Origin: Quillaja saponaria
Taxonomy: Eukaryota > Streptophyta > Magnoliopsida > Fabales > Quillajaceae
DNA: 64,000 nt
Direction: 5' to 3'
Assembly (NCBI GenBank): GCA_029379385.1
Contig: CM055607.1
Coordinates: forward strand, 31,059,235 to 31,123,234
Every line of letters starts with the position of its first letter. Within the stretch, counting starts at the first letter, position 1. The translations under genes were made by a program, and so were the position numbers. Below the pieces are notes generated by a model. The model worked only from the letters and a program-made list of their open reading frames with translations. It had not been told where the DNA came from and made no database searches. Shown in pieces: positions 26,201 through 43,420 of this stretch.

Positions 26201-27679
26201 CCTGGATAAAGTGGTCATATTTCTTCAATTGATCAATAATGACAAAAGATAGTACAACGGATGTTTAACTGTTGTTTTCCATGCAGTTCTCACCCACATC
26301 TGAGCACATACTGCTTGCCTATGGTCGACGTCATGGTTCTCTTCTTAAAAGTATTGTCATTGATGGAGAAACAACATTACCTATTTATACAGTGTTAGAG
26401 GTAAACACTTTCTTCTGCCTTGTGCTGGTTTTTTTAAGTAAACACACCTCCTTTTATACTGTTGGAGTTCTCCTCTATGTAATATCAGGATTTTTAAATG
26501 TGATGAGTTTTAAAAGGTTGGTTGAGATAAGCTGGTAAGAACATAGAGAACCAAGTCAGTAGACATGGCCTCACAAGGAACCTAGTTTTTCTCTTCCTTT
26601 GTTTGCCAATAATTAATTAGTAGAAACTGCAGGAGATGAGGGCTGTGAAGCTAGGTTCCAGGCCCGCCAAATGAATTATTTTGTCTTCTAGGGGGATGTT
26701 ACGAGCCTTATAGAGCTCCCCATCCGCCTTTCTCCTTGGTAAACTTTTTCTGGTTACAACATATTCCTTAATATGTATAGATGCTGCAGAGGGACAATGG
26801 GCACTGCAACATCCCCAGATAATTGAAACAGAGATGCATAAACATTTATATTATGGCATGAAGAAACCATGGATGTATTCCATGCTCTCTGCATCTGTTG
26901 AAAGACCGCCAGCCACCCTATAATATACTCCCTCTTGGTCAATGTCACTATCTTGGAGATTGTACTACTAAACTCGAGAAATCGGGAACACTTGGAAGGA
27001 TGACTAAAATTGCTAATACTCCTTGGTTTGTTTGGTCATGAAGGCTCAGCCTCCCCAATTGGCCTTATAGTTCTGTTGATATTTGTTTCTACCCATTATG
27101 GTCCTTAGTGTAAACTATGTACCTTTCTTCAGTGATTTCCAGATTCATCTTTTCGCACCAAGCCCATAAAAATATGGAAAGATAGAAAGCCTTTGCATAG
27201 AATTTGGAACTTTAGGTACTTTCAATTAGGATTTCTAGTCTTTAGCATAGAAGAAAACCTGTGTTTAGACAACCCCAAGAATGTCCTGAATCTAATTGGT
27301 AAGGTCATCGTACAAGCAATCCCTATTAACAGTTTTAATTTCTCTGTGATGAAGTTTCAGGCTTCCTGGTTTTCATTTGTCATTCAGGTATACAGAGTAT
27401 CAGATATGGAACTGGTCAGGGTACTTCCTAGTTTAGAGGATGAGGTCAACGTTGCATGCTTTCATCCTTTTGCTGGGGGAGGTCTTGTTTACGGAACAAA
27501 GGTGTGCTTTTGTATGTTACCTGAAAATAATCAGAATTTAAATTCTTGATTCTAAGCCCTTTTGCTTCTAACTATAGGAAGGAAAGCTCAGGGTCCTCCA
27601 GTATGATGGTTCTCATGTTCTGAATAGCAATGGACCAATTTTCTTCCCCGAGGACGACACAGTTGGCGCTGCCCACTGA
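20221..27679 (+). CDS. AMBRA1-like (DCAF3-type) WD40 protein, 794 aa
   Basis: Thirteen phase-consistent coding exons: 20221-20291, 21193-21354, 21460-21576, 21677-21761, 22677-22785, 22905-22972, 23099-23224, 23301-24355, 24643-24843, 24959-25019, 26287-26400, 27388-27501, 27578-27679. Residues about 90-246 hold four WD40 blades (STIAAAFSPNG, VRFHPLHPDILASGS with LWD, IASIAFHAQG, LRAVHFHPRGAPYLLTAEV). A 350-residue polar, Ser/Asn/Gln-rich, probably disordered stretch follows in exon 8. Residues about 598-794 return to propeller-like sequence (MGAHFSPCGRFLAACVA, QFSPTSEHILLAYG, NVACFHPFAGGGLVYGTK, GKLRVLQYDG). A propeller split by a long disordered insert is the known architecture of animal AMBRA1, a CUL4-DDB1 substrate receptor linked to autophagy and cyclin D turnover. 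The plant relatives (At5g43930, At1g04140) are little studied, so function is inferred. The second blade ends WDAN, not the WDxR of a classic DWD box. Confidence 0.92.
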
Positions 27680-30144
27680 GCAAGGTTTTTCTCCATTTTG
27701 GTTTCTTACTTTATTATTTATTGAAGATCTATCTAAGTGATATACAGTTCCTTAATTTTTAAAATGCAAGTGTTGGCAAGAGGAGGTGGAGCTGCTTCCA
27801 TGTAATATATTATATATAACCTGCAAATCTTACTATTTGTTCCTTGTCATATGGTAATGGACCTAGTAGATTATCATTTTACTCTTGGTTGCCATTGTTT
27901 GAAGTTGATTATGATGTGTATTATTTAATCAGTACGTTGCTTGTTCATTGTGGAGTTGTAGTACACAATGACTTGAATGCCTTTCACAATATTAAGTGCA
28001 GTTCCATTATAATATGGGTTTTGTAAAACTGAACTGAAAATAGCATCACATAGACCTTTGGCTTTGGTTTTGGAGGTAAAAGAATAGGTTGGTCCTGGGG
28101 TAGCATTAGGTTCAATCTTATGAATGTGAAATAGAAAGGAGTAGAATTATGCCAATGGGTTAAGATTTGAGATTCATTCTATCGGCTCATAGCATCCATA
28201 ATCACAATCAGTTTGTTGTCTTTCCAGTCATTATATTTGAGGTTGAAAATTGATTTGATGATTCACCATGACAAGTTGTACTGTATAGACTATAGTATTG
28301 TTCTGTCCTACATCTTGGATTATAGGTAGTGACATCCTTGCAGAACTATCTCTTAGGAAGAGGAAATCTCTGTAGGGCCCATGCAAATGGTTTCAAAATT
28401 GATGTCACCTATGGATTTTGGTATGGGCTTTGAACAGGACACATCAACCACTGAGTCTACAACTATATTTTTTATTCATGACAATCTTAGAAAACATATT
28501 AATGGCGAATGGTTTGCAAATTCTTTTTCATTTTTCCTGTTGAATCAGACAGAAGAGTGACCGTTGAACATAGAACTCTTTCAAGGATAGATTGTTTTCT
28601 TCCATTAGCTCAGGAAATTCCAGAACGCAAGAAAGCAAGACTGTTGTACTGTGATTTCTAATTCTTATAACCACATGCTTTTTATCAACACATTTCACCA
28701 TTTGACAGTTGCTACCTCGTAAAAATGGGTATATTTAGATTTCAATATTGATTTGTGACTTCTGATGTCAACATCTGAATTCAGGTTCAGGCACCTGGTT
28801 GCAGCTAGCATTCACTTATCTGCTTCAAATGAGCTCTTCTACAACAGGTGCTAGGTAGAGACTGCGGGTACACTAAAATTTTGTTTTATGTTAACTCTTG
28901 AGGTTTCCAAATAGACGACATGCCTTGCCGTTGAAGTTTACATGTGACTTGTGGACGTGACATGCTGCCTCTTTTTCTTTCTTGGGTGTTTGTAAGAACT
29001 AAGATGTTTTAAAATGATCCTAATTTCTGTAGAGCTATCTGTGCTGATGATCTAACAACGGCACCTGATACAAGCTGATCAGCTAACTACTGGAGTTCCC
29101 TTTTTTTTTTTTTTCCCCAATCACCTGGGAATGTAAAACTTGTACTAATTATGCACTGTATTGTACAAATGTTATCCCTTGTAACACATGTATGTTGCTG
29201 TCTGGTTCTCTTTCTTGTTTGTTCTTTACCCATTCCTTGTAAATGACTTGTTCAGTAATCAGAATTTATTTTCTTTACAATAAGCCCGTTATGATTTCCT
29301 TTGTTTCTCTTGTTGGGGCTTGGGATATTGAAGTGCTTTACCAAAGAAAATAGTACTAGAATAAATAGCATTTACATCTCGTAGTTATAATACATAAGAG
29401 ACTCTCAATTAAAAAATATTACGATTAATATTATGATTACAATTCTATAAAATCATATCAAGATGAAAAATTAATTCACAATTAAGTAAAAAATCACACG
29501 TATCTATTAATTGTAAGTTTGGTTGAGGGAATAAATTTTTTTTTTTTTAAATCTTAAATTGGTCAAAATATATAGAATTTTATAGAGAATTAGATCTCGT
29601 AACTATTGCATATCATTATTTAGCTATTGTAAATTTTTTTTTTTTCTTAGTGAGTCACATATATTGAACCAATTGGTGCATTTGTCAGATATTTTAAAGA
29701 TTCATAAAAGCTCTATTTACAGAGAAAGAATTAATACATTCATTTTAATCAATTAAACTGATCTAAAAATTCTTGAGGTAATTAAACCCATAAAAGATGG
29801 GTATCTAAATCATTTCCTTGAAAAAAAGGCATTCTTTTGGCTTCATGTTTTTAAAAAAATCTCAAGCCTTGACCAGTCAAAGCAACATTAAAGCTGGTGT
29901 TCATTACGTAAAGAAAATTAGTTTGTGGGGGACATGCTTTGACTAATTGTTTTCTCTTTCTTTGACTAAAATTATGATCACCACCTTCTCTTTAATGGGA
30001 AAATAGCAGCACCACAAACAAGAAAACCCAGAAATAGGCAAAAACAAAGAAATTCGAAGATACTAAATCTTAAAAATAAAAAATAAAAATTGAATCATGA
30101 TCATCATTAATGAAAAGGTAGAGTTAATTACTTATTAATTAATC
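27680..30144. other. 3' UTR of the AMBRA1-like gene and intergenic spacer
   Basis: The stop codon is followed almost at once by a possible donor (AAG then GTTTTT at 27686). A CAG acceptor occurs at 28784, so the 3' UTR may itself be spliced; this is only inferred. A CTTGTAAATGAC...TTTATTTTCTTTAC region near 29230-29280 could be the polyadenylation zone. From about 29340 to 30144 the sequence is AT-rich with no recognised feature, up to the end of the convergent cupin gene. Confidence 0.5.
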
Positions 30145-30624
30145 TCAAAAACCATAAGAAGAAGAAGAAGAAGTAGAAGTTTGATCAGACTCAAATTTGT
30201 AGTATTTGTCAACAGCAACAGATACATCCCAAGTGCAACTGAGTCCCTTTGGAATAGTGACAAGGTCTCCTGCACCAAACTCAACAAAATCAGATCCTCC
30301 AGACTCTTTTCCTTTTGGGTATGCCTTCACCTTTCCTTTCAATAAGTAACATGTTTCTTCTGCATCAAACTTTAGCTGGTACTTTCCTGCTGAGCAACCC
30401 CATCTTCAAAACAAAACAAATCCAAAAAACTATTTTGTCATCATAACACAAATTAACAAAAACACACAGAAAAAAAAAATCAAACAGAGAGGTAGGAGGG
30501 AATATATGCAGGCATGCATATATGTACATATAAATACTTACTTGGGCCAGCACTTGATGTTCAATTCGTCTAGACGTGATTGTGGTGGGTTTCTTTCAAC
30601 AATAATTCTAAGGTCTGCAGCCAT
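30145..30624 (-). CDS. Small RmlC-type cupin protein (Cupin_3 / DUF861-like), 113 aa
   Basis: Two minus-strand exons, 30542-30624 and 30145-30403, joined by a GT-AG intron in phase 2. They give a 113-residue protein: N-terminal MAADLRIIVERNP, a WGCSAGKYQLKFDAEETCYLL core, KGKVKAYPKG, then VEFGAGDLVTIPKGLSCTWDV and a Ser-rich tail ending SSYGF. The GDLVTIPKG-x-x-C-x-W-x-V segment is the second conserved motif of the single-domain cupins related to the C-terminal half of ureidoglycine aminohydrolase. Plant members of this size are small beta-barrel proteins of unknown substrate; there is no signal peptide, so a cytosolic or plastid location is undecided. A TATATATA stretch on the minus strand at about 30709-30718 lies a suitable distance upstream of the ATG. 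Confidence 0.9.
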
Positions 30625-30708
30625 GGAAGAATTAAGCTTAGAAAGAAAGGGAAAGTATATAGTGAGTTGACAAAGCAGTCTATATTTGTATCTCTTGGCC
30701 TTTGGCTA

Positions 30709-30718
30709 CATATATATA
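30709..30718 (-). promoter_or_regulatory. Candidate TATA box of the cupin gene
   Basis: CTATATATAT on the minus strand, about 85-95 bp upstream of the cupin start codon, which would place the leader at around 55-65 nt. No other TATA-like sequence is nearer to the ATG. Confidence 0.5.
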
Positions 30719-31048
30719 GTATGGGATTTGAAAGAGACAAAGAAGGATTCTACTACAGTACTGCTTGAACCTACAGAGGATATATATAAATATCCAAAAG
30801 AGAATTATATATATATAATGGTTAATATTTAACAGAAATTATTTAATACACTTTGACCTCTATAATTAATAAGATCTGTAAATTCATTTCTAAAAAGTAG
30901 AAACAGAAGAAGAAAATAAGTTTGATAAATCTTCACATTATTTTCTATTTGAAGGTATTATCGAGACATTCTTGTATTTCTTATAAATCTCATATTTTTT
31001 GCGTCTCATGAAATTTAAACATAAAATCTTTACTTATTCGATATTTAC

Positions 31049-31075
31049 TTATATATATATATATATATATATATT
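31049..31075. repeat. AT dinucleotide microsatellite
   Basis: About 13 AT units upstream of the cupin gene. Confidence 0.9.
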
Positions 31076-31550
31076 GGATAAATGGCGTTCATATAAATAA
31101 ACTCAAAATAATAACAATAGTTTATAATCCAATATCATGGAAATACTAAAAATTTAAGACAACATATTGTTCAACCTATAAACTTGGAAATGATAAGAAT
31201 AGTTTGTAATCCAATATCATGAAAATACTAAAAATTTAAAATAACATATCCTTCAACCTAAAAATAAAAATAATTAATCATAGAATATTCGATCTTGAAA
31301 TATGACATTCAATAACAGCGAAAAATAATTTACCAAATTAATAGAAAGAATAAAACTTGTAAGGGGACAATTTAGTACTGTTTTTATCATGCATGGATAG
31401 CCTTTCCTATTTATTTTTAACCCTAATTAGTTCACCATATAAGGAGCTCAATTGGTTCATTAATTAGTATCATTTTTCTTAACCCCATAAAAAATAATTC
31501 ACCTTTCCTTTATTATTTCATAATATGTCCTATTTGAGACTTCTATTTTC

Positions 31551-31575
31551 ATATATATATATATATATATATATT
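31551..31575. repeat. AT dinucleotide microsatellite
   Basis: About 12 AT units in the same intergenic spacer. Confidence 0.9.
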
Positions 31576-32885
31576 GAAACTTACCGGATATAACAATTAG
31601 TAGAGTTTATAAGAAAGAAAAGAAAAAGTCAAAAATTACTCATTATGTAACACAAAATCTAATGAATTAATCAATGACTAAAAAAAAATAATAATAATAA
31701 TCTTTTTTTCTATTAACCCTATTAGAAGGGATGCATGGTGATTGGCTAATAAGAAGAGGATAATATATAATCCGTTAATTAAATGATTGGAGGAATTTAT
31801 TCTCTGGTCAAAGAGTTGACTGAAAACCCAGCTGAGGCTACACCTGGCAGTAAAATTAATAACAGTTTGAAGGATATCAACTATCCCAGAAGACACCGAT
31901 AAAATTAATTTTATTTTTTCCCTTTTGTTTTTTTAATAAAGCTAGTAGTATTCTTCGATAACTTAATTTGTTTCTCCTAATTTCTTCACACTATCCTATT
32001 CAAACACTCTCAACATAGATTATATAATTATAGTTAATTTGTACATATAATTAATTAGAATGAAAAATTTTGAAAATTATGAATCAGAAATTTGAGTGTT
32101 CATGAATCACTGAACCATATGATTCATAAAACCAAATTTAAAAACTTGAAAAATGACTCATGTATAATGTTTATAATAATATTTTGTAATTATCACCAGT
32201 ACATCATGCAATGCATAGCAAAACCAATTAAAATATACAAATTTTAGTTGTTTAGAGTGATATTACATTATAACTTAATTATGTAGAATAATTGAGATAG
32301 GGTTAGAGCGTACATAACATTAACGTCGATACGTTTATATGCATTTTTCCTCGCAATGAGACAATGCTTCAAGCACTACAATCTTATTAAATCACTTTAC
32401 TAATCATGTTTTTTTTTTTTGTGTTACTTTTATATTGCATATTAGAATAAAAAAATATTAATTATAACGAGAAGTTCTTTTTCCTATCAATTTCACTCTT
32501 AATTGAGGAGCATGAGAGTGATGGTAATTTTCAATTAGATAAAAGTAAACGAAGTTCCTATTCCTAGCTTTCCCTTTCGCTTTCGAAGGAGCATGTGATA
32601 AGTGATGATTTAATGTTTCTCATTTTCAATATTTTTTTGCGTGTAAGTTAAAGTATCAGATTTGTCTAATGATTTATGAATATTTGAACATATTATTTAA
32701 TTAATTTTTAAAAAAAATTGTGCATGTAATAAAATGCTATTAAATGTGACCCTACTTATTTACTTTATTGATATCTTTTTCTAATCTTTAATAAATGAAA
32801 AAGTAATCGTGATATTTATTGTCTCTGTGGTTTGATTAATTGAGTAACTTCCATTAGTTAGTTGTTGTACATGTCTATATTATTG

Positions 32886-35258
32886 GATACTACAACGACG
32901 GACGATTCTGGAAGCAAAAATATCGCTTGAAATTGGGTGACAAAAATACTGGCTATTTCCAGGCTACTACAATACAGCTGAGGCATGCAAATTCAATTTC
33001 GAGATTGAAAGATGAGCAGGCAGGGAGGCTGGCAAGTTGGTGATCAAGAGGTGGCAAGAATTGCTTCAAATTATTTCAAACTTGTATTCCAATCGGAGAA
33101 TCCATCTCACTTCAATGCATGTTAATTTCTGACAACATTTAAGTCGCCCATGAAGTAATGCATCACCTGAAGACAAAGAATGGAGGATCAAGCTTTGATA
33201 TGCCCATTAAACTCAATAAAAGTAAGGCCTATGATTGTGTGGAATGGGAATATCTCCGGCAAATCATGATCAAGCTCAGATTCAATTCCAAGTGGATTAG
33301 CTGGATTATGGAATGGTGAACCTCAAGGTTTGTTCAAGCCAAGCTATCCAGGCTTTTCAAACTTGTTGCAAAAGCCAGAACAGCAAGGTGATATTCATGG
33401 CCTAAAGATTGCTAGCAGGTGTCCAACTATCTCATATGTTGTATGCCAATGATTCCATTTTGTTTTGCAAGGCTTCTCAGGAAGAATGCTCAAGGGTGCT
33501 GGAAATTCTCCGTTTATATGAAAGAGCAAGTGTGCAGAAAATTAATTTGCTTAAATCAGCAGTTTTCTTTAGCAAAAACACTCCTCACCGGTTACGCGCT
33601 CAGCTGGCTCAATGTTTAGGAATTAGTCATGTGGGTGCAACTGACAAATATTTGGGCTTGCCATCCCTAGTTACCAAATCAGAAACAACAACTTTGGTTG
33701 AAATAAAGCAGAGATTAGTCTGAAAGCTTCAGGGATGGAAAGAAAAAAATTTATGTAGGGAAGGAAGTGTTGATAAAGGCAGTTGCTTCAGCCTAGCCTG
33801 CTATGCCATGTCTTGTTTTAAATTGCTTTCTGATTTTCACAAGGAGCTGAATGAAATTTTGGCTAGGTTTTGGTGGGGTCAGAAGGAGGAAGAGAGAGAA
33901 TATTCACTGGGTAAGCTGGGTGTGGGCAATAATGTGTAAACCAAAACAAAATGGTGGGCTTGGATTTCATGATTTTGAAGCTTTCAATCTGACCTTAATA
34001 TTGGCCAAACAAGGATGGAGACTAATGAAGGGCGACAACTCCTTATTTTATCAAATATTCAAAGGAAAGTATTTTCGATATACCAGCTTCTTACATGCTG
34101 TGCCTCGAGGGAACTGTTCTTGGGCCTGGAGGTGAATGCTTGAAGGTAGGAAAGTCATTGATAAGGGTGCTAACTGCTAGGTGGATGGTTGGAGATGGCA
34201 GACACATTGATATTCGAGACTCAGCTTGGCTTCTTGTTGATTATCCTTATAAAGCCCAGGTATTAACTTCTGCCCCTACTGAGATCAAATATCATTTCAA
34301 CTGTATGATGAACATGGCTCTTGGGATAGAAATGTTCTTACACATGATCATGCTGCAGTAATTGCTTCCTTACCAATAAGCACAACCGGAGAGCTTGTCA
34401 TGATAATTGCTTCCTCACGATCGTATGATTTGGAATTTTGAAACACACCAGTCATACCCTCCTCACGGTCTTATGTTTGACATTCTTATGGAGAGCTTAT
34501 CATGATAGTGTTGCAGTCTTGGGCAACCTCCATCAACGTGTTCATCAACATTCAGTGATTTCCTCAGTTTGTGGAAGTGGGGACGAAAGCCAGCTTCATT
34601 TATTTTTGGAATGGCAGTTTGCGCTTTGGATGTCTTCCTCCTTATCTCTACACTCCGTAAATCCTTATTTATACTCCTTTGGTCCAAGTGAGGAGGGTGT
34701 TGTAGAAGTTGATCTGGTACATTTGGAAAATGAGCTTAAGATGATGGGAATGAAAATATGCCTTCTCCTAGGCAGATATTTCATGATAGCAGCTCTTGAA
34801 GACCTCTAACAGGTAATACAATCAAAATTAATTATGATGCTGCCATGGATTGTGCTAGAAACAGAGGCAGTGTTGGATTTGTAGCTCGAAACAGTGATGG
34901 CCGGGTAGTCGGTGCGGGCGCCAACCTGGTTGATAGTGTCACTGATCCTGCTGCAGTTCTGGAGGACATGACTTTGCGAGCAGCTGCAACGTTTGCAAAT
35001 AATCAAGGTTGGCAGTCTATCACTTTGGAAGGGGATTCAAAGAATGTTGTTGATGCAGCTGTTCATAAGGACTTCAATCATATTTCTTGTGGGACTACTA
35101 TTTTAGATACCATCCATTTAACAATTGTTTTAGCCATTACAGTTTTTCTAAGGATGTGTAATTGGGAAACCTCTAGAAATTCTTACTTTTGTGAGACTTG
35201 GTCGAGTTTGCACAAATTGACTCATAATTGGGTCGAAATGAAAAAATATCTTGTGTGA
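32886..35258 (+). mobile_element. Dead LINE (L1-type non-LTR retrotransposon), reverse transcriptase and RNase H remains
   Basis: Frameshifted and stop-ridden reading frames keep the order of a plant LINE ORF2. At 32915-33040 is the region before the RT domain (FWKQKYRLKLGDKNTGYF and SISRLKDEQ). Near 33170-33310 is the RT motif area with KSKAYDCVEWEYLRQIM. At 33409-33723 is YANDSILF followed by INLLKSAVFFS and DKYLGLPSL. At 33851-34135 is the C-terminal segment with GGLGFHDFEAFNLTLLAKQ-like sequence. At 34820-35060 is an RNase H domain (NYDAAMD, GFVARNSDGRVV, ITLEGDSKNVVDA). The YADD catalytic box reads YAND, and the Asp expected before SKAYD reads Asn, so enzyme activity is lost as well as the frame. 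The endonuclease half and poly(A) tail are missing. Confidence 0.88.
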
Positions 35259-35993
35259 TTTATAACTATAGGTGTACTCTCTATTTACACCTATTTCTCA
35301 AGCCTCGTCTTTTCCACATCTACCAAAAGAAATCAACTCTATCAAACTACTACTGCTTAGTTAAAGGTAATTAGAACAATTATTTCAATAAACAAAACAA
35401 AAACCAAATAAGGTAGAATGTCAAATCAAATCAATTATGTAGGTAGATTCCTTATCTCTTTTGTTTTCATACGCAATTGTCATTTCCTTAGCCTAGTGTA
35501 TGGTATTAATTTGTTTTAATGATATGAAATATCTTGTTGTCTAAGAGATGAGTAATACCAACATTAATACTCCCAATTTTATTAAAATTTTATTGTTTAG
35601 ACTAGGTATTAGTGAAGTTAACAATCTTTTCATTTTCTGGATTTCTTTATAGGCATTACTTCAATATTAAAACTTGTATTCTCACTATGAACATGTAGTC
35701 ACTGTAGCCAACAAGAGTTGGTGAAAATTAACAATCTTATTAGAGGTAACACTAGCTAAAATACCCATTTTTTTTGGGCTTAAAATATGAAGTTACGATT
35801 AAACACATTCACACCAAACAAAACCCGAAATTTCAAACGAGCTCGGGTCAAGTTATTCATACATGTCCACTGAAAAGCTTAAACAAACACACATGCCCAG
35901 TGATATATATTGGCAGTGTCTGGTCCACTACTTTTCGTTCATTTCAATCCCATACGCCTCTGTATTTTGTCTTTGTGGTTTTCAATCTCATCC
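35259..35993. promoter_or_regulatory. Spacer and promoter region of the GSNOR gene
   Basis: About 700 bp between the LINE remains and the dehydrogenase start. A GATATATATTGG tract at 35902-35913 could act as TATA box, about 85 bp before the ATG. The last 60 bp before the ATG are pyrimidine-rich, as in many plant leaders. Nothing else recognised. Confidence 0.4.
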
Positions 35994-41077
<5,084 letters not shown>

Positions 41078-41798
41078 GATGATATATTCCGTCCTTTTCC
41101 AGTTCTTGTGAAACGAACTTGTTACCTAGCCTGTTTTTCCCTCCTGTGCTGACTCTTGTGTCAAGTATGTCTCAGACTATTATGTAAGAAGGTTCTTGCT
41201 TTTATGGAACTAAATTTATGATAAGAAGTTTTTGTAAAGGCTAATTACGCTTTCTACTTATGTGACTTCAACGTTTCTTTCTACTTTACCCTTCAAAAAT
41301 CCCAAAATTATCATCTTTTCCTCCATCATGTATGGGAAGAACTTGTTCTTTTTATACCTTTGGGTGAAATTTTCTAGTCCAAGAAAACTTTGCTACTGTT
41401 TAACAGCAGGGTCGGAAATCTGATGGTTTCAACTTCACATCTAGCCTTCAGAGAAATTTTGTTGTAGGAGAATCTTGCATCATCCTGTTGTGTTTACACA
41501 AATGGCAAATTAGATTATCAGATTATGACAACAACCTTGGCTTTCGGTGGACGAAAGTATAACGAAGACAGGGAGGTTAAAAAGGAAAAAGGAGGAACAA
41601 AATTATGTCCATTCTTTACACTTGATTGTTTTGATCAGCAACCTTAACGTGTTCGTTGAAATTACAAGAGCAAAGTCAATCTGAACAACTAAAATAAATT
41701 TAATAAGAAGACAACCTTAATTTCGAAGACTGACTAGTGAATATGAATAAGATAAGCATGTAAATTATCTACGCAACAAGTTCTTGCCAAGAAACAAA
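41078..41798. other. Convergent 3' regions of the GSNOR and AMT1 genes
   Basis: The two genes end facing each other 721 bp apart. The GSNOR 3' UTR probably ends near 41220-41250. Nothing else recognised. Confidence 0.5.
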
Positions 41799-43274
41799 TC
41801 AAACGGCAGAAGAATCCTTTGTTTCCCCAAACATGTTTTTCCTTTCGACTTCATCGGTGTACACATAAGCCAATCCACCATGGCTTGTCAAATCCATCCC
41901 TGCCATCTCCTCATCAGCCGTGATCCTCAAGAGATTCAATTTGTGCAGCAACATGAACAATGTCCCCATGGTAATGCTCACCCATCCTACGATCACCAAA
42001 ATCTGCACAATATGTGCTGCCAAGAGCTTTCCACCACCTCCCATGAGTAAACCATATGGCCTATTCTCCTGCCCTCCATATACCTCATTCACATAAGCTT
42101 TCTTAGCAAACAATCCTGTGAAAATTATCCCCCACGATCCACACCCACCATGAAGTTGTGCTGCTTCCAATGGGTCATCATACTTGAATTTCTCTGCCAA
42201 TTTGTTACTCCCAATTAGAACCCAAGCTGCAACAAACCCACAAACAATTGCTGCCCATGGATCAACAACTGAGCATCCTGATGTGATTGCTGCAAACCCA
42301 CCAAGCAAACCATTGCAAACATCAGTGACATTCCAATGCCCTGCAAGCAGCCGTTTGCCAAAGAGGGTTGTCAATGCTGCTGAGCATCCAGCAAGGGTGG
42401 TCGTAACAGCAGTCCTCCCAATTGCACTCCATTGTCCATAATAAAAGCCACTATCTCCATAAGTCTTCAAGATGTTAAGAAATGAACCAGGATTGAATCC
42501 ATACCAACCAAACCACAATAGGAATGTGCCTAAAACAACCAATGTACCACTGTGTCCAGGCAATGCCACAGCTCGACCAGCATGATCGAACCGGCCAATA
42601 CGTGGACCTTCAATAATAGCACCCCAGAAGCCAGCAATGCCTCCAACCAAATGAACAACACCAGAGCCAGCAAAATCAATAACCCCAGATCCAAACAACA
42701 AATTATCTGCTCTACCAGGGCTGCCCCAACCATCGGCAGACCAGAACCAATGAGAGACAATGGGATAGACCAACCCAGTTAAGAATGATGAATAAATCAA
42801 ATAGGAAATAAATTGGGTTCTCTCTGCAATTGAACCACTGGTGATCCCAGCAGCTGCAATTGCAAAAGCCCATTGATAAAGGAAGTAACCATAGTCAAAA
42901 GATGGGGAAGGAAATTTTTCAAGGCCAAAGAAATGTTGGCCAATGAAACCATTTGATGGTGTTCCAAAGGCCAAGGCAAATCCAAAAACATAGTAGAAGA
43001 TACCACCAGTGGCTGCATCAAGGACATTGGTAAGCATGATATTCATGGTGTTTTTGGCACGAACAGACCCAGCACAGAGCATGGCAAAACCAAGCTGCAT
43101 AGCAAACACAAGGTATGCAGAAAAAAGAAGGTAGGTATTGTCCACAGCATAGCCAGTATCAACAAACTTGTTCGACACAGCATCAAAGCGGTAGCAAATG
43201 TATTCAGCAGCAGCAGTGGCATTGGCCCCAAGAAGGGGTTGGAGATCAGCAGCAGAACAAGTGATAGAAGCCAT
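41799..43274 (-). CDS. AMT1: AMT1-type high-affinity ammonium transporter, 491 aa
   Basis: A single uninterrupted frame codes a plasma-membrane ammonium transporter of the AMT/MEP/Rh family, with the family's 11 membrane spans. Signatures are the N-terminal [20 protein letters not shown] with glycosylation-type [58 protein letters not shown], the pore histidine in [13 protein letters not shown], the [11 protein letters not shown] motif, and the second pore histidine in [11 protein letters not shown]. The C-terminal regulatory tail has [16 protein letters not shown]; its Thr463 aligns with the Thr that is phosphorylated to shut Arabidopsis AMT1;1. The frame stays open up to 43397, but ATG 43274 is its first ATG and fits the family N-terminus and the TATA position. 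AMT1 genes are usually intronless, as here. AMT1;1 versus AMT1;2 subtype is not decided. Confidence 0.96.
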   Translation of the reverse strand: MASITCSAADLQPLLGANATAAAEYICYRFDAVSNKFVDTGYAVDNTYLLFSAYLVFAMQLGFAMLCAGSVRAKNTMNIMLTNVLDAATGGIFYYVFGFALAFGTPSNGFIGQHFFGLEKFPSPSFDYGYFLYQWAFAIAAAGITSGSIAERTQFISYLIYSSFLTGLVYPIVSHWFWSADGWGSPGRADNLLFGSGVIDFAGSGVVHLVGGIAGFWGAIIEGPRIGRFDHAGRAVALPGHSGTLVVLGTFLLWFGWYGFNPGSFLNILKTYGDSGFYYGQWSAIGRTAVTTTLAGCSAALTTLFGKRLLAGHWNVTDVCNGLLGGFAAITSGCSVVDPWAAIVCGFVAAWVLIGSNKLAEKFKYDDPLEAAQLHGGCGSWGIIFTGLFAKKAYVNEVYGGQENRPYGLLMGGGGKLLAAHIVQILVIVGWVSITMGTLFMLLHKLNLLRITADEEMAGMDLTSHGGLAYVYTDEVERKNMFGETKDSSAV

Positions 43275-43408
43275 GACAGGGCTCCAAAATTGAAGGGATT
43301 CAGAATTAAGGGTCTTGAAGGTAAGAGGCTTCAGATCGCAGATTGGGTGTTTGAGTGCCTGCAACTTTGAGAATTGCTGTATGGTGTTGGTTGACAACTG
43401 AGATAGGC

Positions 43409-43415
43409 ATTTATA
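43409..43415 (-). promoter_or_regulatory. TATA box of the AMT1 gene
   Basis: TATAAAT on the minus strand, about 135 bp upstream of the AMT1 ATG. A start about 30 bp downstream gives a leader of roughly 100 nt and leaves out the in-frame upstream extension, which supports the chosen start codon. Confidence 0.65.
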
Positions 43416-43420
43416 GAGGA

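Larger units (their letters stand above)
30780..32885. other. AT-rich intergenic region
   Basis: Spacer between the divergent cupin promoter and the LINE remains. It holds two long AT microsatellites (31049-31075, 31551-31575) and a local near-duplicate around 31117-31190 and 31191-31260 (AATCCAATATCATGGAAATA and the following bases recur about 70 bp apart). No coding evidence. Confidence 0.55.

Noticed and set aside
41784..42050. A gene overlapping the AMT1 3' end on the plus strand
   Set aside because: It is antisense to the conserved AMT1 C-terminal tail and has no family features.
42184..43231. Several 60-85-codon frames on both strands within the ammonium transporter
   Set aside because: All overlap the intact AMT1 frame and are compositional shadows.
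43275..43397. An N-terminal extension of about 41 codons on AMT1
   Set aside because: The extension has no ATG, does not resemble AMT1 N-termini and begins only about 12 bp from the TATA box.
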